35,671 nucleotides of DNA, taken from NCBI RefSeq assembly GCF_001421515.1, contig NZ_LMKM01000020.1, positions 24,231-59,901 of the forward strand, given 5' to 3'. The notes beneath the pieces were generated by a model. That model had not been told where the DNA came from and made no database searches. It saw only the letters and a list, made by a program, of their open reading frames with translations. The translations under genes and the position numbers were made by a program. The stretch comes from Pedobacter sp. Leaf216. GTDB lineage: Bacteria > Bacteroidota > Bacteroidia > Sphingobacteriales > Sphingobacteriaceae. Positions 25,369 to 33,810 of the stretch are shown one piece after another (the stretch's first letter is position 1; each line of letters begins with the position of its first letter).

Positions 25369-26550
25369 TTAAGATGTTAATAAATTTTTCACCCAGGCCA
25401 GTTCCCTGATAATTGAATCGTTTAAAGGTGCTTTTAAAGCAGCAGGCAAAACTTCCCAGGTATAGGTTTCTACCTCCAGGTGGTTGGTAAAGGGATTGCT
25501 TTTGTGCAAATTTAAAACCTCTGTAATGTCTGATTGTGTAGATTGGATCAATCCCATATCCTCAACAAAAATCGGCACATGAAAATGCGCTCTCCACTCC
25601 TCTACTGTTGTATCTCCTCCTTCAAGCAATGCATTGGGAAGATCGGGGTACCGCACTAAATTACCATCCTTCTTTTTGGCAATTACCTGATGGAGATAAG
25701 TTGGCTCATCAAAACCCCTTAATTGATCCAAAACTGCCGTCCGTTCAGAAACAATTGCTGGTAACTTCGCTTTCAGGGCAGCACTAATCTGTATTTTCCC
25801 AATTTTTATGCCTTTTTCGTTCAACTCATTTATGATGGCGGTATGCGGTTCGTAACCAATGGCAAAATGACAAACATCATAACACAAACAAATATGTGTT
25901 TTAACTATCGTTTCTCCATCATGAGCCTTACTGGCGGGTAAAAGTTCATTTTGATACCAGTTGATAAATTCGGCTCCCGATTCTAAAAAACCATCGGGTT
26001 CTGGCTCAATATCCAAATGGATAATTTTACCGGTTTGTTTATGCAAAACTGCTAAACCAGTGGCAACTTCTACTATGTTAGATGTTGCAGTAGTTGTTGC
26101 TGCCTGCCTTTCCTGATCATCTTTAAACCAGGGTTTATAGCTCAATGGTGAGGTAGAAATGCCACCATCCATACCTTCTGGAAGTATCTGCGTAAGGATT
26201 TCAGCCAAACGAAGTGTATAATCTACCCGTGCTCTAGTGGTCCAATCGGGTGCATGTACCTGATCTTTCACCTTTGTATTATGGAAACCACCATACGGAA
26301 ATCCATTCATGGTAAACACGTAACCACCCGCTACATCAAGCCATTGCTTAAAGGTGATTAAATGATCTTCCTGCAATAGTTCTATGCTGGCCAGGTTAGA
26401 TAGGCGCAAACCAATACCCATGGGTGAATCGGGCGATATTTGTGCTTTTAATATGGGAAAACTATCCCTTAACACTTCAAAATGTGCCATCCAGTTTTCG
26501 CCTGCATAAATATTGGTACAGAAAGTTAAATGTCCGGAAGTTAATTTCAT
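25369..26550 (-). CDS. eboE: EboE, TIM-barrel sugar-isomerase-like metabolite traffic protein
   Basis: A 393-aa protein with xylose-isomerase/AP-endonuclease-like TIM-barrel features: LTSGHLTFCTNIYAGENW at the start, the barrel strands YVFTMNGFPYGGFH (about 92-105), IHLDIEPEPDGFL (about 178-190) and HICLCYDVCHFAIGYE. The acidic and His residues at strand ends suggest a metal site. The EboE name follows the operon; in cyanobacteria ebo genes are needed to deliver the scytonemin precursor to the periplasm, but the reaction is unknown. It lies 4 nt from both neighbours. Confidence 0.88.
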   Translation of the reverse strand: MKLTSGHLTFCTNIYAGENWMAHFEVLRDSFPILKAQISPDSPMGIGLRLSNLASIELLQEDHLITFKQWLDVAGGYVFTMNGFPYGGFHNTKVKDQVHAPDWTTRARVDYTLRLAEILTQILPEGMDGGISTSPLSYKPWFKDDQERQAATTTATSNIVEVATGLAVLHKQTGKIIHLDIEPEPDGFLESGAEFINWYQNELLPASKAHDGETIVKTHICLCYDVCHFAIGYEPHTAIINELNEKGIKIGKIQISAALKAKLPAIVSERTAVLDQLRGFDEPTYLHQVIAKKKDGNLVRYPDLPNALLEGGDTTVEEWRAHFHVPIFVEDMGLIQSTQSDITEVLNLHKSNPFTNHLEVETYTWEVLPAALKAPLNDSIIRELAWVKNLLTS

Positions 26551-26554
26551 GTAT

Positions 26555-27718
26555 TTATTGTTGGATAAATAGTGCTTGATTATTTAAAATTCCGGCTGCC
26601 TTTTTCAAAATTTCGGTATCTATTTCGTGTACTTCTTCACCACTACCCAATGCCGTTAACAAAGTGATGGTTAACTCACCACCAAGATGCTCCCTGAATT
26701 CTTCCAATCCTTGCAAAATCGGACTGTTGCCTTCAGTAACCTGCAATAATGGATGGGTTAATTCGAAACCAAGCACCTGAATTAAGGCAATTACCCTTTG
26801 TGCATCCTCAGCACTGATCCTTCCTGATAAATTGGAATATACAGTGTCTAAGGCAATACCCATGGCAACCGCTTCACCATGTCTGATTTCGAAATTGGTT
26901 AAGTATTCGAGTTTATGGGCACTCCAATGACCAAAATCAAGCGGCCTTGCCGAACCGTTTTCAAAAGGATCGGCGCTACGGATATGTTCCATATGAAGTT
27001 TGGCACATTTCCAGATCTGATAATTCATTGCAGCCATATCGCGGGCCGCAAGTGCAGCAGCATTGGCCTCAAGCCATTCGAAAAATTCGACATCTTTTAT
27101 CAATGCAACCTTAATCGCTTCTGCAATGCCCGAACGCCAATCGCGGTCGGATAATGTTTTCAAAAATAATTCATCATTAAAAACAGCAACCGGAGATGAA
27201 AATGTGCCCAGGAAATTCTTTTTATTAAAATAATTAATGCCGTTTTTTACGCCTACACCAGAGTCGTTTTGCGAAAGCACTGTACTTGGTATCCTGATGT
27301 GTTTTATACCTCTGTGGGCAACTGTAGCAGCATAACCCACCATATCGAGTACAGCCCCGCCGCCAATTGCAGCCACAAAAGAATGCCTGTCTATACCATG
27401 AACATTGATCGCCTCCAAAACCTGGTCGAAATACTTTGTATCGTTTTTCACCAGCTCTCCGCCTGGAATTACTAAAATATCCTGAATAAGCTGCGTTTGA
27501 GCATATTTTGAAAAATATGCTTTAAGCTGATTATTTAGGTTTGGGTGTGTGTTTGCTACGCCTTCATCTATAACAAAAAGGATTTTTTTTATGGTAACAG
27601 CTGGATTTAGGTTCACTAAGAAACTGTTCAGCAACTCGTTTTCAGGTGAGAAAAGTGCTGAAGTAAAAAATACATTGTAATTGTACTGTACCGTAAAAGA
27701 TTGTTGTAAATGTTCCAT
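26555..27718 (-). CDS. eboD: EboD, 3-dehydroquinate-synthase-like protein
   Basis: From ATG 27718, 387 aa. The NAD motif AAIGGGAVLDMVGYAA (117-132), TVLSQNDSGVGVKNG (146-160) and the zinc ligands Glu200 (GIAEAIK), His264 (DFGHWSAH) and His280 (IRHGEAVAMG) are all present, so a cyclising AroB-type reaction on a sugar phosphate is chemically possible. AroB proper starts DSSVGGK; here the loop is DSGVGVK, as in the 2-epi-5-epi-valiolone/EVS-like and Ebo branches, so the substrate is probably not DAHP. A longer frame to 27799 overlaps eboC by 56 bp and starts with Cys-rich nonsense, so I take the downstream start, leaving a 25-nt gap. Confidence 0.88.
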   Translation of the reverse strand: MEHLQQSFTVQYNYNVFFTSALFSPENELLNSFLVNLNPAVTIKKILFVIDEGVANTHPNLNNQLKAYFSKYAQTQLIQDILVIPGGELVKNDTKYFDQVLEAINVHGIDRHSFVAAIGGGAVLDMVGYAATVAHRGIKHIRIPSTVLSQNDSGVGVKNGINYFNKKNFLGTFSSPVAVFNDELFLKTLSDRDWRSGIAEAIKVALIKDVEFFEWLEANAAALAARDMAAMNYQIWKCAKLHMEHIRSADPFENGSARPLDFGHWSAHKLEYLTNFEIRHGEAVAMGIALDTVYSNLSGRISAEDAQRVIALIQVLGFELTHPLLQVTEGNSPILQGLEEFREHLGGELTITLLTALGSGEEVHEIDTEILKKAAGILNNQALFIQQ

Positions 27719-27743
27719 TTTTATTGGATAATGTAATGTTCTG

Positions 27744-28628
27744 TTAAGTAACGGCGAATAATTTAGATAGCCACATGGATAGTGGCAACAATGCAGCAAT
27801 TATAAAAGCTAAAATAAGGGCATCAAAAGTTACTGCCCAGGCAGCATCCATTAAAATGAGGGATATTACGCCTGCCTTCACCGCAGCACCTATATTTTTA
27901 CCAACAGGCTGTTTTATTGCTTTTAAAAGAGGCTTAAAAATCATAAAGGTAAAAGGAACCAAAAACAATAGCGACCACAACAGCCTGTCGTTTACAAAAG
28001 CGAAATATGTAATGGCACAAATTACAATGGCATACAAAACTGCAGCCAGATACAAATTTTTAGTATTGCCGCCATGCACTTCTCCACGACTGGTCATGGT
28101 GATAGAAAAAATGTAAATTACCGGAATAATGGCCAAATAGTAATGGCTGTATAGCATAGTCGGAACAATGCTTAAGCCTAAAAGTAAATTAAAGCCTCTG
28201 CATAATCCCATGTTTAATGGACCAAAAAAAGAATGGTGTTTGCCAAATTTATTATAAAGCAAAGCAAAAACTGCGACTAAAACAGCAAACATGCCCGATG
28301 TAACACTATTTAATGTAGCCAAAACTATACCAGTTATCAACAAAAAGCTCCCTAAAACAGCAGCTTTTTTTAGGCTGATTAATCCGCTTGGAATTGCACG
28401 TTCGGGCCGTTCTATTTTATCAAGATCGGCATCAAAAACATCATTAAAAACGATTCCACCTCCATATAAACAGGCTGTAGATACGGCCAAAAGTACAATG
28501 GATAGCCATGGAATGGATAAACCGTTACTTAAAATGCCAGAAATAGCAATTCCGGCCAAAATATCGGCTACTGAAGTAACAATATTGGCTGGGCGCATCA
28601 TGCGCAGATAAACAATTATTTTTTTCAA
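27744..28628 (-). CDS. eboC: EboC, UbiA-family prenyltransferase
   Basis: A 294-aa polytopic membrane protein (about eight or nine helices). The first Asp-rich motif is NDVFDADLD (62-70), which binds the Mg-prenyl diphosphate in UbiA enzymes, followed by ERPERAIPSG. The second motif, normally D-x-x-x-D, reads SRGEVHGGN here, so only one acid is left. The start is TTG 28628, 5 nt after the eboB stop, giving KKIIVYLRMMRPAN; the first ATG is 28601 and would cut the conserved LRMMRPAN. It presumably prenylates the ebo substrate or binds it at the membrane. Confidence 0.87.
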   Translation of the reverse strand: MKKIIVYLRMMRPANIVTSVADILAGIAISGILSNGLSIPWLSIVLLAVSTACLYGGGIVFNDVFDADLDKIERPERAIPSGLISLKKAAVLGSFLLITGIVLATLNSVTSGMFAVLVAVFALLYNKFGKHHSFFGPLNMGLCRGFNLLLGLSIVPTMLYSHYYLAIIPVIYIFSITMTSRGEVHGGNTKNLYLAAVLYAIVICAITYFAFVNDRLLWSLLFLVPFTFMIFKPLLKAIKQPVGKNIGAAVKAGVISLILMDAAWAVTFDALILAFIIAALLPLSMWLSKLFAVT

Positions 28629-28633
28629 TACGC

Positions 28634-29620
28634 TTAACTAATAATAATCGAAGATTTGTCTGGTTTTGGTTGCTGTCCGCCACGTAAAATGGTATTACCT
28701 TCAAATTTCTCGGTTAGGTCTACATTTTTTTGTGCATTAAAATCAGCTTCGTCAATCTGTCCGCTCTGAGCAAATGCAGTAATCGCATTTCGGTAAGTAA
28801 CCAACTCGATGTCCTGATCGCTCAAACCACGCATTTTCATCAAGGCAGCTGTTTTAGGCACAGCCAATGGATCGCTGATGCCCCAATCGGCAGCAGAATT
28901 AACCATAATGCGTTCGGCTCCGTATTGTTTTACAATTTCTACCATCCTTTCATTTCCCATTTTGGTAAAAGGGTAAATGGTAAAAGCAGCAAAAAAACCT
29001 CTGTCTAATACTTCTTTTACGGTTTCTTCATTATTATGGTCAATAATTATGCTGTAAGAATCAAGGCCATGCTCCAAAGCAATATCCATACTCCGTTGTG
29101 TTCCTTTTTTCTTATCGCGGTGAGGGGTGTGTACCTGCACAGGCAAGCCAGCTTCTTTAGCCAGTTCTAGTTGCAGGCGGTAATATTTTTCTTCGGCAGC
29201 GGTTTGGTCGTCGAAACCAATTTCACCAATACCTACCACACCTTCTTTATAAATAAATAAAGGCAATATCTCCATCACCTGCTCGGCTAAACTTTCATTA
29301 TTCGCTTCCCTTGAATTAAGGCCAATGGTACAATAATGTTTAATGCCAAACTGTGATGAACGGAAGCGTTCCCAGCCAATTAAACTACTATAATAATCTC
29401 TAAAGCTATCCAATCCTGTACGTGGCTGGCCTAACCAAAATGCAGGTTCTATCAGCGCAACAACTCCTGCATCGGCCATCGCCTGGTAATCATCTGTTGT
29501 TCTAGAAGTCATATGCACATGCGGATCGAAAAACTTCATCCCCTTAACTGCACTGATATCAAAAGCCTCAGGCGTTCCCATTAATGCTTTATCTCTTTCA
29601 ATTGAACTACTGCAACACAT
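28634..29620 (-). CDS. eboB: EboB, TatD-like metal-dependent hydrolase
   Basis: A 328-aa amidohydrolase-fold protein. Metal ligands are visible: HVH in FFDPHVHM, Glu in GVGIGEIGFD, His in LPVQVHTPHRDK, His in IIIDHNNEE and Asp in NSAADWG, in TatD order. True TatD proteins are about 260 aa and DNases; this one is longer at the C-terminus and belongs to the ebo branch, so nuclease activity should not be assumed. The first ATG 29620 gives MCCSSSIERDKAL; a second ATG at 29581 or so is an alternative. Confidence 0.88.
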   Translation of the reverse strand: MCCSSSIERDKALMGTPEAFDISAVKGMKFFDPHVHMTSRTTDDYQAMADAGVVALIEPAFWLGQPRTGLDSFRDYYSSLIGWERFRSSQFGIKHYCTIGLNSREANNESLAEQVMEILPLFIYKEGVVGIGEIGFDDQTAAEEKYYRLQLELAKEAGLPVQVHTPHRDKKKGTQRSMDIALEHGLDSYSIIIDHNNEETVKEVLDRGFFAAFTIYPFTKMGNERMVEIVKQYGAERIMVNSAADWGISDPLAVPKTAALMKMRGLSDQDIELVTYRNAITAFAQSGQIDEADFNAQKNVDLTEKFEGNTILRGGQQPKPDKSSIIIS

Positions 29621-29647
29621 ATACTATCTATTTTGATTTTTTAATCT

Positions 29648-30511
29648 TTAAAATGAATTCCAGTTTAACTGCCCATCAGCAAGAGCGATTTTAAGTTCCG
29701 GAAAAGTATTTATATAATCCTTAGCAGGTTGATACTCAGATTCATCAACTGCAAGCGCTATGGCACGTTGTTCGGATTGATTATAACGCTGTAAACCAAT
29801 TTTTAAGGCCTCAAAAATTTCTGCATTGATAAATTTGCCCACAAGGCGCCATAGTTGTGGGTTTACATCTCGCCCTGCTGCCCAACGTTCTTTTGCATAA
29901 TCGGTAAGCGTTAAAGCCAGTGCTAAATTAGCACGTTCTTGCAAACCAACAATCAGTTTAACATTTTTTTCGGTAAAAAAGGCTTTTAGCACCAATTGGT
30001 TCCAGGCGGCTTCATTAAGGTTTTCTGATGGATATGGATTGTTTTCCATAATAGCTTCCAATACAGAACCGATATTGCTTCTGATTCCTTCTGCACAACG
30101 CTTTACCCAAATTTCGGGATAAGCTAAAAACGGTAATGCTGAATATAATGCCACGGCCTCATTCATCTCGGCCGATAAAAACAACCTATCTATGGTGGAA
30201 TATAACTGATCCTGATTTTCTGAATTTAAAGTACTTAATAGCCATACCCTGCTGAGTCTATCAATTGTCCACGTATCAATGTAGCCGATTCCAGCTTTAT
30301 CCAACGAAACTTTTTGTGCATCATTAATTTTAATACTGGCTTTCCCTGTCTTTCGCGGCACCATTACAAAAGCCTTGCTAATCTGTGCATTGCTATCGGT
30401 TGATTGCAGGGTTACCTCAAGCCAGTTTTTGCACTCATCGTTTACGTTACTTTTTACAATGTCCGATAAAATTTCATCGATCAATTTCTTATCATCCGCT
30501 CTCATCATCAT
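29648..30511 (-). CDS. eboA: EboA domain protein
   Basis: A 287-aa protein, all-helical in appearance and soluble. The EboA cues are DTWTIDRLSRVWLL (about 79-92), the ALPFLAYPE block and ENNPYPSENLNEAAWNQLVLK (about 155-175), the most typical stretch. No catalytic motif can be seen. First of the six ebo genes; it starts 10 nt after the TMEM220-like stop, with three Met codons in a row offering alternative starts. Confidence 0.88.
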   Translation of the reverse strand: MMMRADDKKLIDEILSDIVKSNVNDECKNWLEVTLQSTDSNAQISKAFVMVPRKTGKASIKINDAQKVSLDKAGIGYIDTWTIDRLSRVWLLSTLNSENQDQLYSTIDRLFLSAEMNEAVALYSALPFLAYPEIWVKRCAEGIRSNIGSVLEAIMENNPYPSENLNEAAWNQLVLKAFFTEKNVKLIVGLQERANLALALTLTDYAKERWAAGRDVNPQLWRLVGKFINAEIFEALKIGLQRYNQSEQRAIALAVDESEYQPAKDYINTFPELKIALADGQLNWNSF

Positions 30512-30521
30512 AAACGCTTTT

Positions 30522-30902
30522 TTAACTTGTCATTCCGGCTGAAACAAAATAATTGATCAGCAAAGCTCCTGCAATAATCAGTAGGCCAAAAAATTCACGT
30601 GTTTGCTCAATATAGGGTTTTGTTGCCTGCATGCTTTGCACTAAACTTTCGCGCCTGTATTTTGTAATCCAATCGCGTACCCCATCCTTTGCAAAAAAAA
30701 GAATGATGGCATAAATAAGGTAAAAGGCGATTAAAAAAAGGTATACAAAAGGATAAAATTTACCTGCAGCAGCCAATCCACATGATATAGCGGCACTTAA
30801 GTAGATGGAAACCCAAAGAAAAGCATCGTTATCATTTAAGTTTACATAAGCAAAACCTAAAAACGAGATACAAAAAATAATGTTAAGGATAATTAAAAGC
30901 AT
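30522..30902 (-). CDS. TMEM220-like membrane protein heading the ebo operon
   Basis: A 126-aa membrane protein with four hydrophobic helices (about 1-18, 27-45, 50-70 and 104-122). FAYVNLNDNDAFLWVSIYLS matches the TMEM220 family signature (F-A-x-V-Q-x-N-D-P-D-x-x-x-W). The last hydrophilic loop carries a basic KYRRES. It sits 10 nt upstream of eboA on the same strand, so it is the first gene of the operon; that makes it a candidate partner in ebo metabolite transport, although it is not one of the standard six. Confidence 0.8.
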   Translation of the reverse strand: MLLIILNIIFCISFLGFAYVNLNDNDAFLWVSIYLSAAISCGLAAAGKFYPFVYLFLIAFYLIYAIILFFAKDGVRDWITKYRRESLVQSMQATKPYIEQTREFFGLLIIAGALLINYFVSAGMTS

Positions 30903-30959
30903 TTTAAATTATTTGGTTTAAAACAAGCTAAATCGATTTCCCGATTCTTTATTCAAAAA

Positions 30960-30967
30960 CAAAGTTA
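30960..30967 (-). promoter_or_regulatory. Candidate -7 box of the ebo operon
   Basis: Minus strand TAACTTTG, an exact TAnnTTTG match 58 bp before the TMEM220-like start. No TTG at the right -33 distance was found, so the call rests on one element. Confidence 0.4.
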
Positions 30968-31132
30968 TTTAAACTGAATGCTTTTTTTGCATTAAAATAT
31001 GTAAATTATATACTGCTATTTAATATTTTGTTAACAACCGCTAAAAGCGGCGATTTTTTGTACTTTGTTGAACCTGGAACTGCATAAATAATTTGTGACT
31101 GACTTTAACAGATTATCAGAATTCAATTAGCT

Positions 31133-31423
31133 TTATTCTGCCTTTTGTTCTTTGGGATCTTTATCTCCAAGATAAGATTTAATCTTTTTCCGAAAGCGTT
31201 CAAGCTCCTTGATGGTTGAGTTAGATTTCATCAATTTTAACTTCGAAAACTTTTTCAATAGCTTTGATAAAGGAAGAAGAAATTGCTCGGTATGGCGGTG
31301 CATGGCGCATAAAACAGCCTCATTAATTGCACTACTTACCTCAAGCTGTTCGTGCCCATCTTTGCAAGAAAGTTCCATAAGGCATTCAAAAAGTAGTTTT
31401 TCTGCACTGATCAATTTGTTCAT
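31133..31423 (-). CDS. Hypothetical 96-aa helical protein
   Basis: Soluble, highly charged, predicted all-helical. It ends in a Lys-rich tail (ERFRKKIKSYLGDKDPKEQK). The middle, INEAVLCAMHRHTEQFLLPL, is amphipathic. No family recognised. It is flanked by a 230-bp gap to the ebo operon and is divergent from the AraC gene. Confidence 0.6.
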   Translation of the reverse strand: MNKLISAEKLLFECLMELSCKDGHEQLEVSSAINEAVLCAMHRHTEQFLLPLSKLLKKFSKLKLMKSNSTIKELERFRKKIKSYLGDKDPKEQKAE

Positions 31424-31583
31424 AAAGTTTATTTGCTCTTCATTTACTTATTCATAAACCATGCCAATATGTGGTGAATTCACCTTAAAGTTTATATCGT
31501 TTTAGAATCAAAAATGTGAATTTGTTAATCGATATGGGGAATCAAATTCAGTTAATTAGAAATTAATTAGCGTACAAAACAAG

Positions 31584-31591
31584 TAACTTTG
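31584..31591 (+). promoter_or_regulatory. -7 box directly before an AraC start codon
   Basis: TAACTTTG matches TAnnTTTG exactly and ends 3 nt before ATG 31595, so the mRNA would start at or next to the start codon. Two palindromic TTAATTA heptamers lie upstream, 31552-31558 and 31563-31569, 11 bp apart, which may be an operator. Confidence 0.5.
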
Positions 31592-31594
31592 GGC

Positions 31595-32449
31595 ATGAAC
31601 TACATCCCGGTACATTCGTTACAGGACAGAACTGCACATGGCTTGCAGATTAAACATTTTAATAAAGATGAGCTGCCGAATGATGATGCAATAACACTTG
31701 GTGCGCACCGTGATGACCACTATATTTTCTTTCTGCTGGAAGAAGGTATTGGATCATTAATGATTGATTTTAATGAAGTGCACTTGTCGGGAAATATGCT
31801 ATATTATGTTTTACCTGCTCAGGTGCATCACCGAATCCGGAATGAAGCTGCAACAGGATGGTTTGTGGCTGTAGATACTTCCCTCATTCCACGAGAATGC
31901 AGGAATGTTTTTGAGGGGCAGTTATCACTTCAGCAGCCCTACCCACTCAATACCAACGAACTGAGGCAATGTCACGAGCTATTGCTTCTTCTTACCGAAA
32001 AGCAAAGTGATGATACCAACAGTCCGTTTTACACCACCATTGTACATTCTTTATTTCAATCCTTTATCGGGATGGCGGCAGGCTGTTACAGTCAACATAC
32101 TGGGTTAAACCTTAATTTGTCACGTCCGGCGCAGATCAGTTCGCAGTTTAAACAATTGCTGAGTGCTGAAATGCATTCTAATAAAAGTCCGGCAGCGTAT
32201 GCCTCGCTTTTAAATATTTCTGAATCTTATCTGAGTGAAGCCCTTAAAAAGCATACTGGTTTTCATGCAAGTTATTGGATACAGCAGGAAGTGATCATGG
32301 AAGCTAAAAGATTGTTATACTACAGCGAACTCACAGTTAAAGAAATTGCCCATAGTTTAGGTTATAACGATCACTCGTACTTTTGCCGTTTATTTAGAAA
32401 GGTAACGGGAACCCCAGCAATAGCGTTTAGACAGCAATACCGGAAATAA
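31595..32449 (+). CDS. AraC-family transcription regulator
   Basis: A 284-aa regulator. The N-terminal cupin domain (about 20-110: HYIFFLLEEGIGSLMIDF, YYVLPAQVHHRI) senses a ligand, and the C-terminal ~100 residues hold the two helix-turn-helices (YASLLNISESYLSEALKKHT; VKEIAHSLGYNDHSYFCRLF) with the closing GTPAIAFRQQY. It sits 75 bp ahead of the siderophore-interacting FAD protein on the same strand and is its obvious candidate regulator. ATG 31595 is chosen over a TTG two codons upstream. Confidence 0.9.
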   Translation: MNYIPVHSLQDRTAHGLQIKHFNKDELPNDDAITLGAHRDDHYIFFLLEEGIGSLMIDFNEVHLSGNMLYYVLPAQVHHRIRNEAATGWFVAVDTSLIPRECRNVFEGQLSLQQPYPLNTNELRQCHELLLLLTEKQSDDTNSPFYTTIVHSLFQSFIGMAAGCYSQHTGLNLNLSRPAQISSQFKQLLSAEMHSNKSPAAYASLLNISESYLSEALKKHTGFHASYWIQQEVIMEAKRLLYYSELTVKEIAHSLGYNDHSYFCRLFRKVTGTPAIAFRQQYRK

Positions 32450-32524
32450 TCCTATCATTACAACGATTCGGCAATTTTATCCATCTTAAAAACCAGGTTT
32501 CTTTGTAGTGTAAAAACATACGAA

Positions 32525-33217
32525 ATGGAAACCTCTATATTAACACAAATCAGAAAAAAGGCAGGAAGAATAATTGAAAGCCAATTGCTTAAACCAGGAC
32601 GCGTATTGGATGTGCGGTATTGGGAATCTTCTGATATGATTGAAATTGATCTCCACCTTCCCTATGCAGAAATGCAAAATTGGAACCAGATTCCATACAT
32701 CAAACTTTGTGTGGATGATTTTACTTTTCGTGACTATACACCTTTTGGCTGGGATGTAGAAACAGCAACCTGCTCGCTATTGATTGATACTGATCATGAC
32801 GGTCCGGGGAGTCGTTGGGCAAAAGCACTTCATAACGGTGATACCATTCACTATTTAAAAATGGAAAGTACGCGCCAGGCACCACATCCAACAGATTTTG
32901 TGGTGGGATTGGGCGATTCCAGCAGCCTTGGTCATCTGCTTGCTTTGCAACAACTCACCATGCCAAAAGCCCGTTTTGAGGGTGCTGTACTGCTTCCAAA
33001 CCTAAATTGCGGGAAATTGCTATCTGAATATTTTTCTGTATCCTTAAATACCTTAACCACAGTTACAGAAATTACAGATTGGCTGTTAAAACAAGGATAT
33101 TGCACAACACACACCTGGTTTTACCTTGTTGGTAACCACCATTTCGTTACGAAATTGCGCAAATTATTAAAAAGCTTAGGGCATGCCAATATCCGCATTA
33201 AGGGGTTTTGGTCTTGA
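32525..33217 (+). CDS. Siderophore-interacting FAD-binding reductase (SIP/ViuB-like)
   Basis: A 230-aa ferredoxin-reductase-fold protein of the siderophore-interacting family. FRDYTPF (68-74) is the flavin motif R-x-Y-T and HDGPGSRWAK (91-100) is the family's phosphate-binding turn. FVVGLGDSSSLGHLLAL starts the NAD(P)H-binding half. Such proteins reduce ferric siderophores in the cytosol to free iron. It is a functional match to the TonB receptor and PepSY protein 20 kb away. Cys residues are few and there is no iron-sulfur motif. The gene follows the AraC regulator. Confidence 0.87.
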   Translation: METSILTQIRKKAGRIIESQLLKPGRVLDVRYWESSDMIEIDLHLPYAEMQNWNQIPYIKLCVDDFTFRDYTPFGWDVETATCSLLIDTDHDGPGSRWAKALHNGDTIHYLKMESTRQAPHPTDFVVGLGDSSSLGHLLALQQLTMPKARFEGAVLLPNLNCGKLLSEYFSVSLNTLTTVTEITDWLLKQGYCTTHTWFYLVGNHHFVTKLRKLLKSLGHANIRIKGFWS

Positions 33218-33231
33218 TTTACAATTTATTT

Positions 33232-33576
33232 TTACGAACCTGCTTCATCATCGTTGGAAGCAACACCAAGATTCCTGACTACGTTTAGTACTCCTGTTCG
33301 CCAATGCAGATAACCCAGGTTGCCACAGATTTCGATTACTTGCTCTTCAATTTTTGCAGGCACATCATTTACAACGCGAAAACGTATTTTATACTTAGGA
33401 TTATAACTGATATAGATAATAAGGTCTGCATTACGCTCTCCAACATCGGATAGGAATTCAAGATGTTTATCACGCAATTCTTCTGCTGCCCGCTGTAACC
33501 GTTCATTCATCAACTTCGAAAGCGCCTTATCCGGAACAAAATCAGTTTCCAGGATAGCCAATACCGTAACCACCAT
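33232..33576 (-). CDS. Hypothetical 114-aa protein
   Basis: Not recognised. A charged helix (RLQRAAEELRDKHLEFL) is followed by beta-strands (ADLIIYISYNPKYKIRFRVV) and a short helix; a small alpha/beta domain with no cysteines of note. No signal peptide: the start MVVTVLAILETDF is only briefly hydrophobic. It converges on the SIP gene with a 14-bp gap. Its promoter is perfect and only 5 nt upstream of the ATG. Confidence 0.65.
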   Translation of the reverse strand: MVVTVLAILETDFVPDKALSKLMNERLQRAAEELRDKHLEFLSDVGERNADLIIYISYNPKYKIRFRVVNDVPAKIEEQVIEICGNLGYLHWRTGVLNVVRNLGVASNDDEAGS

Positions 33577-33581
33577 GTGTG

Positions 33582-33611
33582 CAAAAATAAAAACCTATCT
33601 CATAACCACAA
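33582..33611 (-). promoter_or_regulatory. Complete promoter abutting the 114-aa gene
   Basis: On the minus strand TTG (33611-33609), a 19-nt spacer and TATTTTTG (33589-33582). The -7 box ends 5 nt before ATG 33576, so the transcript should have almost no 5' leader. Confidence 0.55.
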
Positions 33612-33810
33612 GGGCAATTTATCAATCAACTGAAAATGAGGTTGAATAATTTCTTATTTATGTTTATAAATGCGGTTTCTTTAAAATGAGCCTATAAATC
33701 TGCTAACAAAAGGCGGTTAAATTGCGCTCAGATAGATCTGGTAGCTTATTGATATTGGCATAATTTTGATGAGGATAGCTTTTTATTCAAAACATCCTTC
33801 TAATAATAAC

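Noticed and set aside
26555..27799. Long version of EboD with a Cys-rich start (LHCCHYPCGY)
   Set aside because: The extra 27 codons lie within the end of eboC in another frame, so the cysteines are a by-product; the start at 27718 fits the family. Likewise the MCC start of EboB was not taken as a leader signal.
31038..31059. Hairpin CCGCT-AAA-AGCGG followed by GATTTTTTG on the plus strand
   Set aside because: It looks like a plus-strand terminator but no plus-strand gene precedes it; on the minus strand the T-run is poor. Left unassigned.
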